Positions 17,227 to 25,431 are shown, numbered from the stretch's first letter. The stretch: DNA of 64,000 bases from CAYNEI01 sp964396185 (GCA_964396185.1 CAYNEI010000004.1:34297-98296); one strand, 5' to 3'. Notes: a model not told the origin generated them from the letters alone. Program-made: numbers and translations.

Positions 17227-19581
17227 ATGAGACAAGGATGGCACACACGACTGCGTACCCTCCTATTCAGCCTGATGATCGTAACCGCCGTGTTCGGTCC
17301 GCTCTCCGCGAGCGCCGCCGTGCCGGTGGTCGATGACGAGGCTGGGGACGCGATCAATGGAGGAGGAGGCGCTTCCGACATCGTCGGATTGCGCGGGCAC
17401 ACGAACGCAACTCTCGTCAACGTCACCTTCGAGGTGGCTGACGCGGATCACCCGAAGCTGATCTACTACGAGGTCAACTTCACGAACGAGGTCACTGGCG
17501 TAACCTACCTCGCATTCACGAGCTACCAGACCGACGGTGATCTCGTATCCAGCTTCGTTATCGAAGAAGACGGCAGCAACGCAACTGAGATCGATGCTGC
17601 CTTCGATGGTGACGGCAAGAACCTGACGCTCGCGATCCCGCGAGACGCCATCGGTTCCCCGGCACAAGGTGACAACCTCACCGCCATCTCGGCAGAGACC
17701 CGCCACGGTCAAACGGGCGATCTCTTCGATGAGGCATCCATCGGCGATTACCGGATCGGCAACAACGCCGCCCCGGTGCTCGACCCGCTGGGCCCCTTCA
17801 CCGTGACCTCTTGCGACACGCTGTCGTTCACGGTTTCGGCCAGCGACGCCGACGGCGACGCCGTCAGCCTGGCCATCGACGAGGACACCCGTCCTCTCGA
17901 TGCAACGTTCAACGAGACCTCTGGCGCGTTCAGCTGGACACCCTTGTCCGTCGACGCGGGCGAACACGTCGTCACGTTCACCGCGAGCGACGGCGACGTG
18001 ACCAGCAGCCTGGATGTCGAGATCGAGGTCATCGCCTTCTCGTGTGAACCGATCGTGCAGGTCTTCCAGCCCTCCGAGGCTGTCAACGACACGCCGATCA
18101 CGAGCACGGAGGTCAGCGAGGGCGCGACCCTGACCGTCGAGGTCAACGCCACCGACCCGCAGGCCGGCGACGCCGTCAGCCTGGAGGTCTCCGACGCCGC
18201 GGGCCTCGGGCTCCCGGACGGCGCGACCTTCTCGATCACCGAGACCGGTAGCAACTACACGGTCGGTGTGATCAGCTGGACCCCGGACTTCGACCAGGCC
18301 GGCAACTACACGGTGCGTCTGAACGCATCGGACACGGACGGCTTCAACGGCACCGAGTTCCTCGACATCGAGGTCCTCAACAGCAACGGAGCCCCGGTCT
18401 TCGACCCGCTCAGTGACCAGAGCGTCACTGAGGACAGCACGCTTACGTTCACCGTGAGCGCCACCGACCCCGAGGGCGACCCCGTCACCCTCTCGGCTGA
18501 TCTCAGCAACCTCCCGGGCAGCCCCTCGTTCAACGCGAGCAGCGGCGAGTTCAACTGGACCCCGGACAACTCCTCGGCGGGTCTCTACAACGTGACCTTC
18601 TTCGCCGAGGACGGCGACCTTGAGCGCACCGGCGGCAACCTGACCAGCAACGTTACCGTGAACATCACGGTGCTCGAGCTGGCTGCCCCGGTGCTCGACG
18701 AGGCGGGACCCTTCCTGGTCCTGGAGGGTGATTCCCTAGGGTTCACCCTGAGCGCATCCGATCTGGATAGCGATCCCCTCACCCTTGAGGTGGACGAGAA
18801 CACGCGGCCCGACGGCCTCGTGCTCGACGCCGCCACCGGCGCGGTCAGCTGGACCCCCGGCTTCGACCAGGAGGGCACCTACGAGGTGACCTTCAACGTG
18901 AGCGACGGCACGCTTTCGGACTCGACGACGGTGACCATCTTCGTGCTCGAGGACAACGCTGACGTCACGCTGGATCCGGTCGACGACGTCTCCGTGTTCG
19001 AGCGGCAGGCCGTCTCGATCAGCCCCGTGGCCACCGATCTCGACAACGAGGAGCTCACCTGGGGCGCCACCGGCCTTCCCGCCGGTGCGAGCCTCGACGC
19101 CGAGACCGGTGAGATCGACTGGGAGACGACCTTCGTCGATGCGGGCATCTACACGGTCACCCTCATGGTGACCGACGGTGAGAACGGTGACAGCGACACG
19201 TTCACCATCACCGTGACCGACGACGTGGCTGTCATGGACATCCGCGTGCTCGGCCAGTCCGAGCAGATCGGTCCGCGCGACGACGCGCTTGTGCTCGCCA
19301 CGGTCGTGACCGAGCAGGGCGGCGTGGCGCTAGAGGGTGCGACCCTCAGCCTCACGGTGAAGGCCCAGTTCGAGGGCGGCCTGGTGACGTTCGCCGAGCG
19401 CGACTTCAGCGCCACCACGAACGCGCAGGGCGAGCACCTCTTCGTCATCGACCCGGACATCGACGGTGAGGTCAACTACCTCGGTACGCACAACCTCGAA
19501 GCAACGGGCGAGTACGTCGCCCCGAGCGGTCCGATCTTCTCGGACCTCGAGGACTTCGACAGCTACGACGTGATCGTCTAG
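17227..19581 (+). CDS. Secreted Ig/cadherin-like repeat surface protein
   Basis: 784 residues with a signal peptide (MRQGWHTRLRTLLFSLMIV, cleavage near ASA). After a unique domain of about 170 residues come five Ig-fold repeats of about 95 residues, each ending in an SWTP-x-DxxGxYxVTFxxSDG-like block (FSWTPLSVDAG, ISWTPDFDQAG, FNWTPDNSSAG, VSWTPGFDQEG, IDWETTFVDAG). A C-terminal Big-like domain follows; no membrane anchor or sorting signal is visible. The protein is very acidic, as expected for Ca-binding adhesins. It lies between two signal peptidase genes, suggesting it is a major export substrate or cell-surface component. The ATG at 17227 is chosen because it begins the signal peptide. 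Confidence 0.85.
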   Translation: MRQGWHTRLRTLLFSLMIVTAVFGPLSASAAVPVVDDEAGDAINGGGGASDIVGLRGHTNATLVNVTFEVADADHPKLIYYEVNFTNEVTGVTYLAFTSYQTDGDLVSSFVIEEDGSNATEIDAAFDGDGKNLTLAIPRDAIGSPAQGDNLTAISAETRHGQTGDLFDEASIGDYRIGNNAAPVLDPLGPFTVTSCDTLSFTVSASDADGDAVSLAIDEDTRPLDATFNETSGAFSWTPLSVDAGEHVVTFTASDGDVTSSLDVEIEVIAFSCEPIVQVFQPSEAVNDTPITSTEVSEGATLTVEVNATDPQAGDAVSLEVSDAAGLGLPDGATFSITETGSNYTVGVISWTPDFDQAGNYTVRLNASDTDGFNGTEFLDIEVLNSNGAPVFDPLSDQSVTEDSTLTFTVSATDPEGDPVTLSADLSNLPGSPSFNASSGEFNWTPDNSSAGLYNVTFFAEDGDLERTGGNLTSNVTVNITVLELAAPVLDEAGPFLVLEGDSLGFTLSASDLDSDPLTLEVDENTRPDGLVLDAATGAVSWTPGFDQEGTYEVTFNVSDGTLSDSTTVTIFVLEDNADVTLDPVDDVSVFERQAVSISPVATDLDNEELTWGATGLPAGASLDAETGEIDWETTFVDAGIYTVTLMVTDGENGDSDTFTITVTDDVAVMDIRVLGQSEQIGPRDDALVLATVVTEQGGVALEGATLSLTVKAQFEGGLVTFAERDFSATTNAQGEHLFVIDPDIDGEVNYLGTHNLEATGEYVAPSGPIFSDLEDFDSYDVIV

Positions 19582-19599
19582 CCGTCGAACGAGGGTGCA

Positions 19600-19776
19600 G
19601 GGTGGACCCGGGTTGGGTCCACCCGAACCATCGGCGTGAGCCTGGGCGCTCGTGCGCCCGGGCTCAGGCTCCCTCTCCCGGAAGCAGGGGCTTTGCCCCG
19701 CGCGGCGTGCCATCCCCGCGTCGGGGGCCACGCCCCTCTCCATCCCGGGATCCCCCCGGGGCAGTAGCGCCCCGGG
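19600..19776 (+). terminator. Three consecutive GC-rich hairpins after the surface-protein gene
   Basis: Stem 1: GGGTGGACCC (19600-19609) with GGGTCCACCC (19615-19624). Stem 2: GAGCCTGGGCGC (19638-19649) with GCGCCCGGGCTC (19654-19665), one G-T pair. Stem 3: CCCGGGGC (19755-19762) with GCCCCGGG (19769-19776). They are followed by a long pyrimidine tract ending at the next promoter. Together they look like a strong 3' end or transcript-stability structure. Confidence 0.6.
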
Positions 19777-19817
19777 ACCTTCTTCTTCCTCACTCTCTTC
19801 CGCCGCCTTCTTCCTCA

Positions 19818-19827
19818 TCTTTATAGG
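19818..19827 (+). promoter_or_regulatory. TATA box of second signal peptidase
   Basis: TCTTTATAGG centred about 27 bases before the GTG at 19849. This spacing makes a leaderless message starting at that GTG likely. An ATG two bases earlier (19847) is out of frame. Confidence 0.65.
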
Positions 19828-19848
19828 CACGGAACGCCACGTTCCCAT

Positions 19849-20901
19849 GTGGCCGACAGCCTGTGGAAGGATCTTGCCGTGGTCAGCCTGGCCGTCGGCT
19901 TGGCTTTCGGCGCCCTCTCGCTCTACGCTGGCATCTGGCTCCCGCTGGTCGTCGTCGAGACGAATTCGATGATGCACCCGGAGGTGGAGGAGTACCAGTC
20001 GGGGCGCGGTTCCACCATCGGGGACGAGCTCTCGTTCGGCCGCTTGGGCACCCTGGACCCTGGCGATCTCACGATCCTGACGGCCGTGGACAGCCGCGAT
20101 GAGATCGAGACCTACGCTGAGAACGGGTCGACCCACTACGGGAAACCAGGCCACGTGATCGCCTACGAGCTCGGGCCGCTCACCATCATCCACCGGGCCA
20201 TGACCTACGTGACCGTGCAGGGGGAGGGGGATGCCCGGGAGTACACCGTGCTCTGGCATCCGGACTGGGGCACCTCGAACGCTGAAGCGTGCCGGACCAC
20301 CCCCCAGCCTGTATGCACCTTCAACACGACCACGGGCATCCACATCCCCGAGCTGGGCATCGGCCCCACGCCCAGGGGCAACGAGATCGTGCTCTCGCAA
20401 CCCACCCGCGACGGCTTCATCACCATGGGCGACAACCCGGTCACGATCCTCGACACAGGCCAGATCCTCCCGACAGCCGCCGACCAGGCCACCCCCACCA
20501 GCCCAGATGCACAAGCGATCCACCCGGACACCGTGACCATGGACGAGATCGTCGGTATCCCCAAGGGCGAGCTGCCGGCGCTGGGCTTGGCCAAGATGGC
20601 CTTCACCGGGGACAGCGTGGTCAACGCCGAGATGCGCGACCACCAGTACTTCCTCCAGATCGGGAACATGGTGGCACCGTTCGATCTCTGGGCGGTGCTC
20701 GTCCTCGAGCTGGTCTTGCTGGCCGTGGCCCCCTTCTTCGTCTCCATGGCCAGGGATTACTGGCGAGGGCGCGAGCAGACCGTCGTCGGTGAGCTCTCGG
20801 TGCTCGAAGCGGCCTGGAAGGACGCCGAGCACGAACGCGCCGCCCAACGTCGTCGCGCGTCCCGAGAGGCTGAACAGGCCCTCGAGCAGGCCGAAGGCTG
20901 A
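19849..20901 (+). CDS. Archaeal type I signal peptidase (S26B-like), second copy
   Basis: 350 residues. It has the same plan as the 15913-17076 product: N-terminal membrane helix, catalytic Ser in VVETNSMMHPE near residue 40, general-base His in TIIHRAMTYV near residue 108, Asp in TMGDNPVT near residue 194, and a second helix (LWAVLVLELVLLAVAP) near residue 280. It ends in a charged coiled-coil-like tail (EAAWKDAEHERAAQRRRAS) instead of the acidic Pro-rich tail of its paralogue. Residues 155-230 form a family-atypical insertion. The start is a GTG with a TATA box about 27 bases upstream. Confidence 0.9.
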   Translation: MADSLWKDLAVVSLAVGLAFGALSLYAGIWLPLVVVETNSMMHPEVEEYQSGRGSTIGDELSFGRLGTLDPGDLTILTAVDSRDEIETYAENGSTHYGKPGHVIAYELGPLTIIHRAMTYVTVQGEGDAREYTVLWHPDWGTSNAEACRTTPQPVCTFNTTTGIHIPELGIGPTPRGNEIVLSQPTRDGFITMGDNPVTILDTGQILPTAADQATPTSPDAQAIHPDTVTMDEIVGIPKGELPALGLAKMAFTGDSVVNAEMRDHQYFLQIGNMVAPFDLWAVLVLELVLLAVAPFFVSMARDYWRGREQTVVGELSVLEAAWKDAEHERAAQRRRASREAEQALEQAEG

Positions 20902-21069
20902 CTTGGCCGGCCACCAAACGACCCGACCACGAGGACCACGAAGATCACAACGGGCCACCAAGGACGACAGGTGTGTCCCGGCGGGAGCCCTCGATCGGTC
21001 CGTTCCTTCGTGACCCGTGGTGTCCTCGTGAGCTCTGTGGTCCGGTCCCAAGGTCCCCCTGAGCAATGG

Positions 21070-21123
21070 TACACCAACACAAGGTTGATATACAAGAGCG
21101 TACAACATAGGTACGCTGGTGTA
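21070..21123 (+). promoter_or_regulatory. Promoter with inverted-repeat operator before the winged-helix gene
   Basis: TACACCA (21070-21076) is inverted as TGGTGTA (21117-21123), symmetric around 21096. A TATA-like TTGATATAC (21084-21092) lies between the arms and a further palindromic GTACAACATAGGTAC is at 21100-21114. The right arm ends five bases before the ATG at 21128. This looks like an autoregulatory operator for the winged-helix protein, which may also control the ligase gene. Confidence 0.5.
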
Positions 21124-21127
21124 AAAG

Positions 21128-21469
21128 ATGTTTACAGATCTGTTCGGTGGCGCACCGCACGCCCGGGTGTTCGACTTCCTGGCAGAGGAGTCGGAGCTCG
21201 ATCATACGATCAGCGAGATCGCTCGGAGCTCGGAGGTCGCCCGGCCGACCGTCTACAAGGTGGTCGACGACTTCCTTGACAACGAGCTCATCGAGGAGAC
21301 CCGCACCGTGGGCAACTCCCGCTTCTTCCGTCTCAACCACGATAACCCGACCGTCGAGAGCCTGCTCCGCGTGGCCAAGCCCGCCGAGTTCACGGCGTTC
21401 GAGCTCAGCCCCGGCCCGGAGAGCGGCCCGACCCGCGGTACGGGCAGCCCGAAGAAACAACCCCGCTGA
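21128..21469 (+). CDS. Winged-helix DNA-binding protein
   Basis: 113 residues. The first 75 form a winged helix: HARVFDFLAEE, then ISEIARSSEVARPTVYKVVD as helix-turn-helix, then the wing ELIEETRTVGNSRFFRLN. The C-terminal tail is Pro/Gly-rich and basic (SPKKQPR). It resembles archaeal ArsR/MarR-like single-domain regulators. An inverted repeat surrounds its own promoter, suggesting autoregulation. It lies 35 bases upstream of the PafA-family ligase gene on the same strand, though that gene has its own TATA-like box, so it is the natural candidate regulator of the ligase operon. Confidence 0.85.
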   Translation: MFTDLFGGAPHARVFDFLAEESELDHTISEIARSSEVARPTVYKVVDDFLDNELIEETRTVGNSRFFRLNHDNPTVESLLRVAKPAEFTAFELSPGPESGPTRGTGSPKKQPR

Positions 21470-21474
21470 AGCAA

Positions 21475-21482
21475 GCATAAGG
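21475..21482 (+). promoter_or_regulatory. TATA-like box of the PafA-family operon
   Basis: GCATAAGG centred 26 bases before ATG 21505. It supports that ATG as a leaderless start, as against ATG 21514, and suggests the ligase/small-protein pair can be transcribed separately from the regulator. Confidence 0.5.
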
Positions 21483-21504
21483 CAACGAGGAACCAGGTGG
21501 AACC

Positions 21505-22794
21505 ATGGACGCGATGGTGCAAGGAACCGAGCACGAGTACACGCTCTTCTCGGACCGGCTCAACCCGAGGGGCGTGGACCCGCACAGGCTCGCCCTCGAC
21601 GTCCTTTGGCGCTCCAACCTCGGAGCTGAAGGCGAGTTCCTCGTGAACGGCTCGCGCGCGTACTTCGACGTCGGCCACCTCGAGATCGCCACGTGCGAGA
21701 CCCTCACTCCCCGCGACCTCGTCGCCTACGAGAAGGCCGGCGATCGCATCGTGGACACGGTGCGCATGCGCCTGGAGGAGGCCCACGGCGTCAAGATCGA
21801 CGCGTACAAGAACAACACCGACCCGGACGGCGTGAGCTACGGCAGCCACGAGAACTACTGTGTGCCCCGGGACATCGCCTTCCCCGACGTCTACGTCGAG
21901 CACCTGGTCCCGCACCTGGCTTCGCGGATGATCTACACGGGCGCGGGCGACTTCATCGACCACCAGTACGTGCTCTCCCCCTGCGCGTACCTCACCAGCC
22001 AGCTCATCAGCGGCGGCAACCTCTCCAACACCGGCATCCTGCACACGCGCGACGAGCCCCATGCCGACCCAGAGCGGTTCCGCCGGCTCCACGTGATCAT
22101 CGGGGATGCCCTCCAAGTGGAATCAGCCATCCTGCTGCGCCACTTCGCGACCCAGTCCATCCTCACCGCGATCCACGAGGGCCTGGTCAAGGACCCGCCC
22201 AAGCTGGCCAACCCGCTCGAGGACATGTGGCGCAACGTCGAGCGCTACGAGCCGGAGCAGTGGTCGTTCGAGACGAAGGGCAACGGTGGCCCCATCACCC
22301 CCGTCGAGATCCAGCGCTACTACCTCGAGATCGTCGAGGAGCTCGTGGAGACCCCGGAGGAGAAGGAGGCCTTCCAGCTCTGGGAGGGCATCCTGGACGA
22401 GATGGATGGCGACTTCGACACCAAGCGGCTGGCCCGCAAGATCGAGTGGATCGCCCGGCTGCGCGAGATCGAGCGCATCAAGGACCTGAAGGGCAAAGAG
22501 GAGTTCGTGGAGCTGGCCGCGTGCAAGCAGTTCAGCGAGCTCAGCGCGAACCGCGGTCTCTACTGGCGTCTTGAGAAAGAGGGGCTGGTGGACCGTGTCG
22601 TTGACGATGATGAGATCAAGGGAGCCATGGAGGCTCCCCCTGACACGCGGGCCAAGGCCCGCACCGAGATCCTGACCACCTTCGAGGTGACCACAGCCGA
22701 CTGGAGCGAAGTTCGCGTCCTCACCGAGGACGGCGGCACCGAGCGCCTGCGGCTGATGGACCCCTACGAAACCGATCCAGAGGTGATCGAATGA
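21505..22794 (+). CDS. PafA/Dop-family carboxylate-amine ligase (Pup-ligase-like)
   Basis: 429 residues, close to PafA (about 450) and shorter than Dop (about 500); I see no Dop-loop insertion. The glutamine-synthetase-like core is well kept: metal-binding GTEHEY (residues 7-12), NGSRAYFDVGHLE with the presumed catalytic Asp55, YKNNTDPDG (101-109), SYGSHENY (111-118), TRDEPHAD (181-188), RRLHVIIGD (193-201) and a PafA-type C-terminal domain. PafA uses ATP to form an isopeptide bond between a C-terminal Glu of Pup and a substrate lysine. The next gene overlaps the stop by four bases and encodes a 60-residue disordered protein, the obvious candidate partner. Family assignment is firm; the reaction here is inferred. 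To my knowledge this family is described mainly from bacteria. Confidence 0.9.
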   Translation: MDAMVQGTEHEYTLFSDRLNPRGVDPHRLALDVLWRSNLGAEGEFLVNGSRAYFDVGHLEIATCETLTPRDLVAYEKAGDRIVDTVRMRLEEAHGVKIDAYKNNTDPDGVSYGSHENYCVPRDIAFPDVYVEHLVPHLASRMIYTGAGDFIDHQYVLSPCAYLTSQLISGGNLSNTGILHTRDEPHADPERFRRLHVIIGDALQVESAILLRHFATQSILTAIHEGLVKDPPKLANPLEDMWRNVERYEPEQWSFETKGNGGPITPVEIQRYYLEIVEELVETPEEKEAFQLWEGILDEMDGDFDTKRLARKIEWIARLREIERIKDLKGKEEFVELAACKQFSELSANRGLYWRLEKEGLVDRVVDDDEIKGAMEAPPDTRAKARTEILTTFEVTTADWSEVRVLTEDGGTERLRLMDPYETDPEVIE

Positions 22795-22973
22795 GTGCAA
22801 AGAAGCTGAAGAAGAAATCCAAGAAGAAGGATGACGATGACGTCAAGCTCGACCTAGGTTCGAGCTTCGACGTCTCGGATGCCAAGGACGAGGATTTCGA
22901 CCTGGACCTGGACAGCGCCCGCTTCCAGGGCAAGAAGGGCCAGGCCGGCACCCGCACCAAGGCCTCCGCGTAG
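22791..22973 (+). CDS. Small Lys/Asp-rich protein coupled to the PafA-like ligase; candidate modifier
   Basis: 60 residues, ATG overlapping the ligase stop by four bases (ATGA at 22791-22794), so both are made together. The N-terminal 14 residues are almost all Lys, followed by DDDD and an acidic, probably disordered or weakly helical middle (DEDFDLDLDSARF). The C-terminal part is QGKKGQAGTRTKASA. Size, charge and position recall Pup, a disordered protein of about 64 residues encoded beside its ligase. Unlike Pup it does not end in GGE or GGQ; an internal GKKGQ lies nine residues from the end. It may be a modifier needing C-terminal trimming, a substrate, or something unrelated. Confidence 0.75.
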   Translation: MSAKKLKKKSKKKDDDDVKLDLGSSFDVSDAKDEDFDLDLDSARFQGKKGQAGTRTKASA

Positions 22974-23093
22974 GCTCCTAGGCGTCCGTTGCCCCCGGGG
23001 GGCGGCTCCAGGGCACCTGCTAGCACGCCTTGGGCGTCCCTCCAGCGGGTACAGGCCAAAGCGCCTTTGTACCGGGGGGGTTCATGCGCCAGC
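22974..23093. promoter_or_regulatory. Short intergenic region with palindromes
   Basis: GCCCCCGGGGGGC near 22990 is a GC palindrome just after the ligase operon and a likely 3' structure. GGTACA (23048-23053) and TGTACC (23068-23073) form an inverted repeat 20 bases before the phosphoesterase start and could be an operator. Confidence 0.35.
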
Positions 23094-23783
23094 GTGCGCA
23101 TCGCGGTGCTCTCGGACGTCCACTCCAACCTCCACGCCTTGGAGGCGGTGCTCCGGGACATCGAGGAGGTGGGCGTAGACACGCTGGTCTTCCTCGGGGA
23201 CGCCGTGGGTTACAACGCTCAGCCCCAGCAGTGCGTCGAGCTGCTCTCCGAGCACGCCGAGGTGGCGGTGCTGGGGAACCACGATGACGCGGTGCTCTCC
23301 GGCGGGGAGGAGTGGTTCAACGAGGCCGCTCGGGCCGGCGTCGAACACAGCCGCCGCGAGCTCGACGATGTGGCTCGTGGGTACCTCTCCAAGCTCCCGC
23401 TCCAAGCGAGCTTCCACGGGATCCACCTCGTGCACGGCTCACCCCGGAACCCGACCACCGAGTACGTCTTCCCCGACACCCACCCCGAAGCCCTGGAGGA
23501 GATCGTCCGACACCCCTCCGTGGGCGAGGACGACCGGATCGTGGCCATGGGGCATACCCACGTCCCCTTCGTGCGCAAGGTGGCCGAGCTCGTCGTGACC
23601 AACGTGGGCTCCGTGGGCCAACCCCGGGATGGTGACCCCCGGGCCTGCTACGCCATCATCGAGCCGGACACCCTGGATGTGACGCACCGGCGCGTCCCCT
23701 ACGACGTCGAGGCTGCAGCGCAAGCTGTGCGGGATGCCGGCCTTCCCTCGATGCTCGCTGAGCGCCTGGCTGAAGGGCGCTGA
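23094..23783 (+). CDS. Metallophosphoesterase (YfcE/MJ0936-like)
   Basis: 229 residues from GTG 23094 (VRIAVLSDVHSNLHALE). It has the full calcineurin-like set of metal ligands: SDVHSN near residue 8, FLGDAVGY near 37, LGNHDD near 62, HGSPRNP near 117 and GHTHVPF near 158. Such small enzymes hydrolyse phosphodiesters or phosphomonoesters; the substrate is unknown. I reject the ATG at 23084, which is out of frame, and the longer in-frame region, which is non-conserved. It has an inverted repeat upstream and is read in the same direction as the PafA-like operon but is separated by 120 bases. Confidence 0.9.
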   Translation: MRIAVLSDVHSNLHALEAVLRDIEEVGVDTLVFLGDAVGYNAQPQQCVELLSEHAEVAVLGNHDDAVLSGGEEWFNEAARAGVEHSRRELDDVARGYLSKLPLQASFHGIHLVHGSPRNPTTEYVFPDTHPEALEEIVRHPSVGEDDRIVAMGHTHVPFVRKVAELVVTNVGSVGQPRDGDPRACYAIIEPDTLDVTHRRVPYDVEAAAQAVRDAGLPSMLAERLAEGR

Positions 23784-23876
23784 CGCGCGCAAGCTCCTTC
23801 CAGACCCGCATCTGTTCGTTCAGATTGAACAAGCGATGTAGGACGTAGCCAGAGCACGTGTTTCAACTGAGGAACC

Positions 23877-24086
23877 ATGAGGATCAAAGAAGGCGACCGT
23901 GATCTAAGCGAGCCGAAGACCTTGAAAGTCTCCATCCCTGCCCGGCTGCACCTGCGCCTCCACAGTCTCAAGATCCTGACGGGCACGACCATCAGTGACA
24001 CCGTGGAGGACGCCCTGTCAGCCTACCTCGACGAGGCCGGCCCCCCAGGCGGCCAGGAAACCGAGCTGGCTGACGCCTCCTCGTAG
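23877..24086 (+). CDS. Ribbon-helix-helix-like small protein
   Basis: 69 residues. TLKVSIPARLHLRLHSLKIL followed by TGTTISDTVEDALSAYL is the strand-helix-helix pattern of RHH DNA-binding proteins, with a basic N-terminal strand; a short acidic tail follows. It may be an autonomous regulator or an antitoxin. No toxin gene is adjacent: the next gene downstream is HflX, convergent and 32 bases away. ATG 23877 is the only start that keeps the family strand near the N terminus. Confidence 0.7.
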   Translation: MRIKEGDRDLSEPKTLKVSIPARLHLRLHSLKILTGTTISDTVEDALSAYLDEAGPPGGQETELADASS

Positions 24087-24118
24087 AGCGCTTAGACTGC
24101 CGGCCCTCCGGCGTCCGC

Positions 24119-25402
24119 TCAGCCGCGCTCCACGCGCCCGTCGAGGTCCTGGACCCTCTGGGTCACCTTGGCCACCTCGGCCCCGGAGAGCGCGGCATGG
24201 ATGCGCAGCGCCCGTCCCTCCTCCACTTCCTCCACCTCTCCGATCTGATCGATCCGATCGAGGAGCTGGTAGGCGGCCCCGCAGTACGGAAGCTCGAGCT
24301 CCAGGCGGTGCCGGTCGGGGATCGCGCGGCGAAGCCCGTGCAGCAGGTCCTCCAGGCCCTCCCCCGTGACCGCGGAGACCTCTGCGTAGCGTTCCCGCAA
24401 CCCCCACCCCGCTGCCAGCTCGGCGTGCGCGCTGGGGGCGGAGGCTCGATCCATCTTGTTGAACACGAGCAAGATGTTCTCTGCGAGCTCCGAGCGGGAG
24501 CGCTCGGCCAGGAACCCGCGCAGCACCTCGAGGCTCGTCTCGGCCTTGCGTTCGATGACCTCGACCGGGTCGCTGGCGTCGATGACCAGCAGGACGAGGT
24601 CGCTGAAGGCGATCTCCTCGAGGGTCGCATGGAAGGCTTCCACAAGCCACGGGGGGAGATCCTCGATGAACCCGACGGTGTCGGTCATCAGCACGCGGCT
24701 GGAGCCCGTGCCTGGCGCACGCACGCGCCGGGTGCGTGTCTCCAACGTCGAGAAGAGCCTGTTCTCGGCGACCACCCGCGCCTCGCTCAGGCTGTTGAGC
24801 AGGGTCGACTTGCCGGCGTTCGTGTAGCCAGCCAGGGCCACCTGCCAGAACCCGCTCGAGCGGCGGTGCTTGCGCCGTTGCTGGCGGTCGGTCTTCACGG
24901 ACTCGAGGTCCGCGCGGACCTTGGCCATGCGCCGACGCAGGTGCTCCATCTGGGTCTCATACGCTGTGGCACCACCGGCCAGGAAGCCCGGGCGCTCGCC
25001 GGTCTTGGCTTGATGGATGGCTTCGCGTAGGAGCGGTAGCTCGTACTCCAGCTCGGCGAGCTCGACCTGGAGCTTGGCCACCTCGCTGTGGGCGCGGTCG
25101 CGGAAGATCTCGAGGATGAGTCGGACGCGGTCGTAGACCGGCAGGCTCAACTCGGTCTCCAGATGAAGCAGCTGGGAGGGCTTGATGTCGCCCGCGATGA
25201 TCACCACATCGGCCTCCACGTCGCCCCCCTCGATGGCCTCAGCCAGCGCCTCGATCCGGCCGCTACCAAGGAAAGTCTGGGGGTCCGGGTGGGCCCGCTG
25301 TTGGACTTCTTCGCGGGTGACGATATGCCCCAGGGAGGAAACCAAATCCCGCATCTCGGACAGGTCATCAGAGATGGCGCAGATCACGGCTCGCTTGCGC
25401 AT
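24119..25402 (-). CDS. hflX: HflX-type GTPase
   Basis: 427 residues. The N-terminal HflX domain contains QTFLGSGRIEALAEAI and AGDIKPSQLLHLE; a coiled coil follows (residues about 110-180). The G domain carries GYTNAGKST (near 187), DTVGFIEDLPPWLVEAF and NKMD. HflX binds the 50S subunit and splits or rescues ribosomes. The length is normal for archaeal HflX. ATG 25402 (MRKRAVICAI) is preferred over the in-frame extension because of family alignment and the TATA box at 25432-25441. It is divergent from orc1/cdc6, so the origin region lies between the two genes. Confidence 0.95.
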   Translation of the reverse strand: MRKRAVICAISDDLSEMRDLVSSLGHIVTREEVQQRAHPDPQTFLGSGRIEALAEAIEGGDVEADVVIIAGDIKPSQLLHLETELSLPVYDRVRLILEIFRDRAHSEVAKLQVELAELEYELPLLREAIHQAKTGERPGFLAGGATAYETQMEHLRRRMAKVRADLESVKTDRQQRRKHRRSSGFWQVALAGYTNAGKSTLLNSLSEARVVAENRLFSTLETRTRRVRAPGTGSSRVLMTDTVGFIEDLPPWLVEAFHATLEEIAFSDLVLLVIDASDPVEVIERKAETSLEVLRGFLAERSRSELAENILLVFNKMDRASAPSAHAELAAGWGLRERYAEVSAVTGEGLEDLLHGLRRAIPDRHRLELELPYCGAAYQLLDRIDQIGEVEEVEEGRALRIHAALSGAEVAKVTQRVQDLDGRVERG

Positions 25403-25431
25403 CGGGTTCCCGTTCGAATGGGGTGCCGTCA

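Noticed and set aside
22791..22973. Calling the small protein Pup outright
   Set aside because: It lacks the terminal GGE/GGQ and shows no clear sequence alignment to Pup; only size, charge and operon position match.
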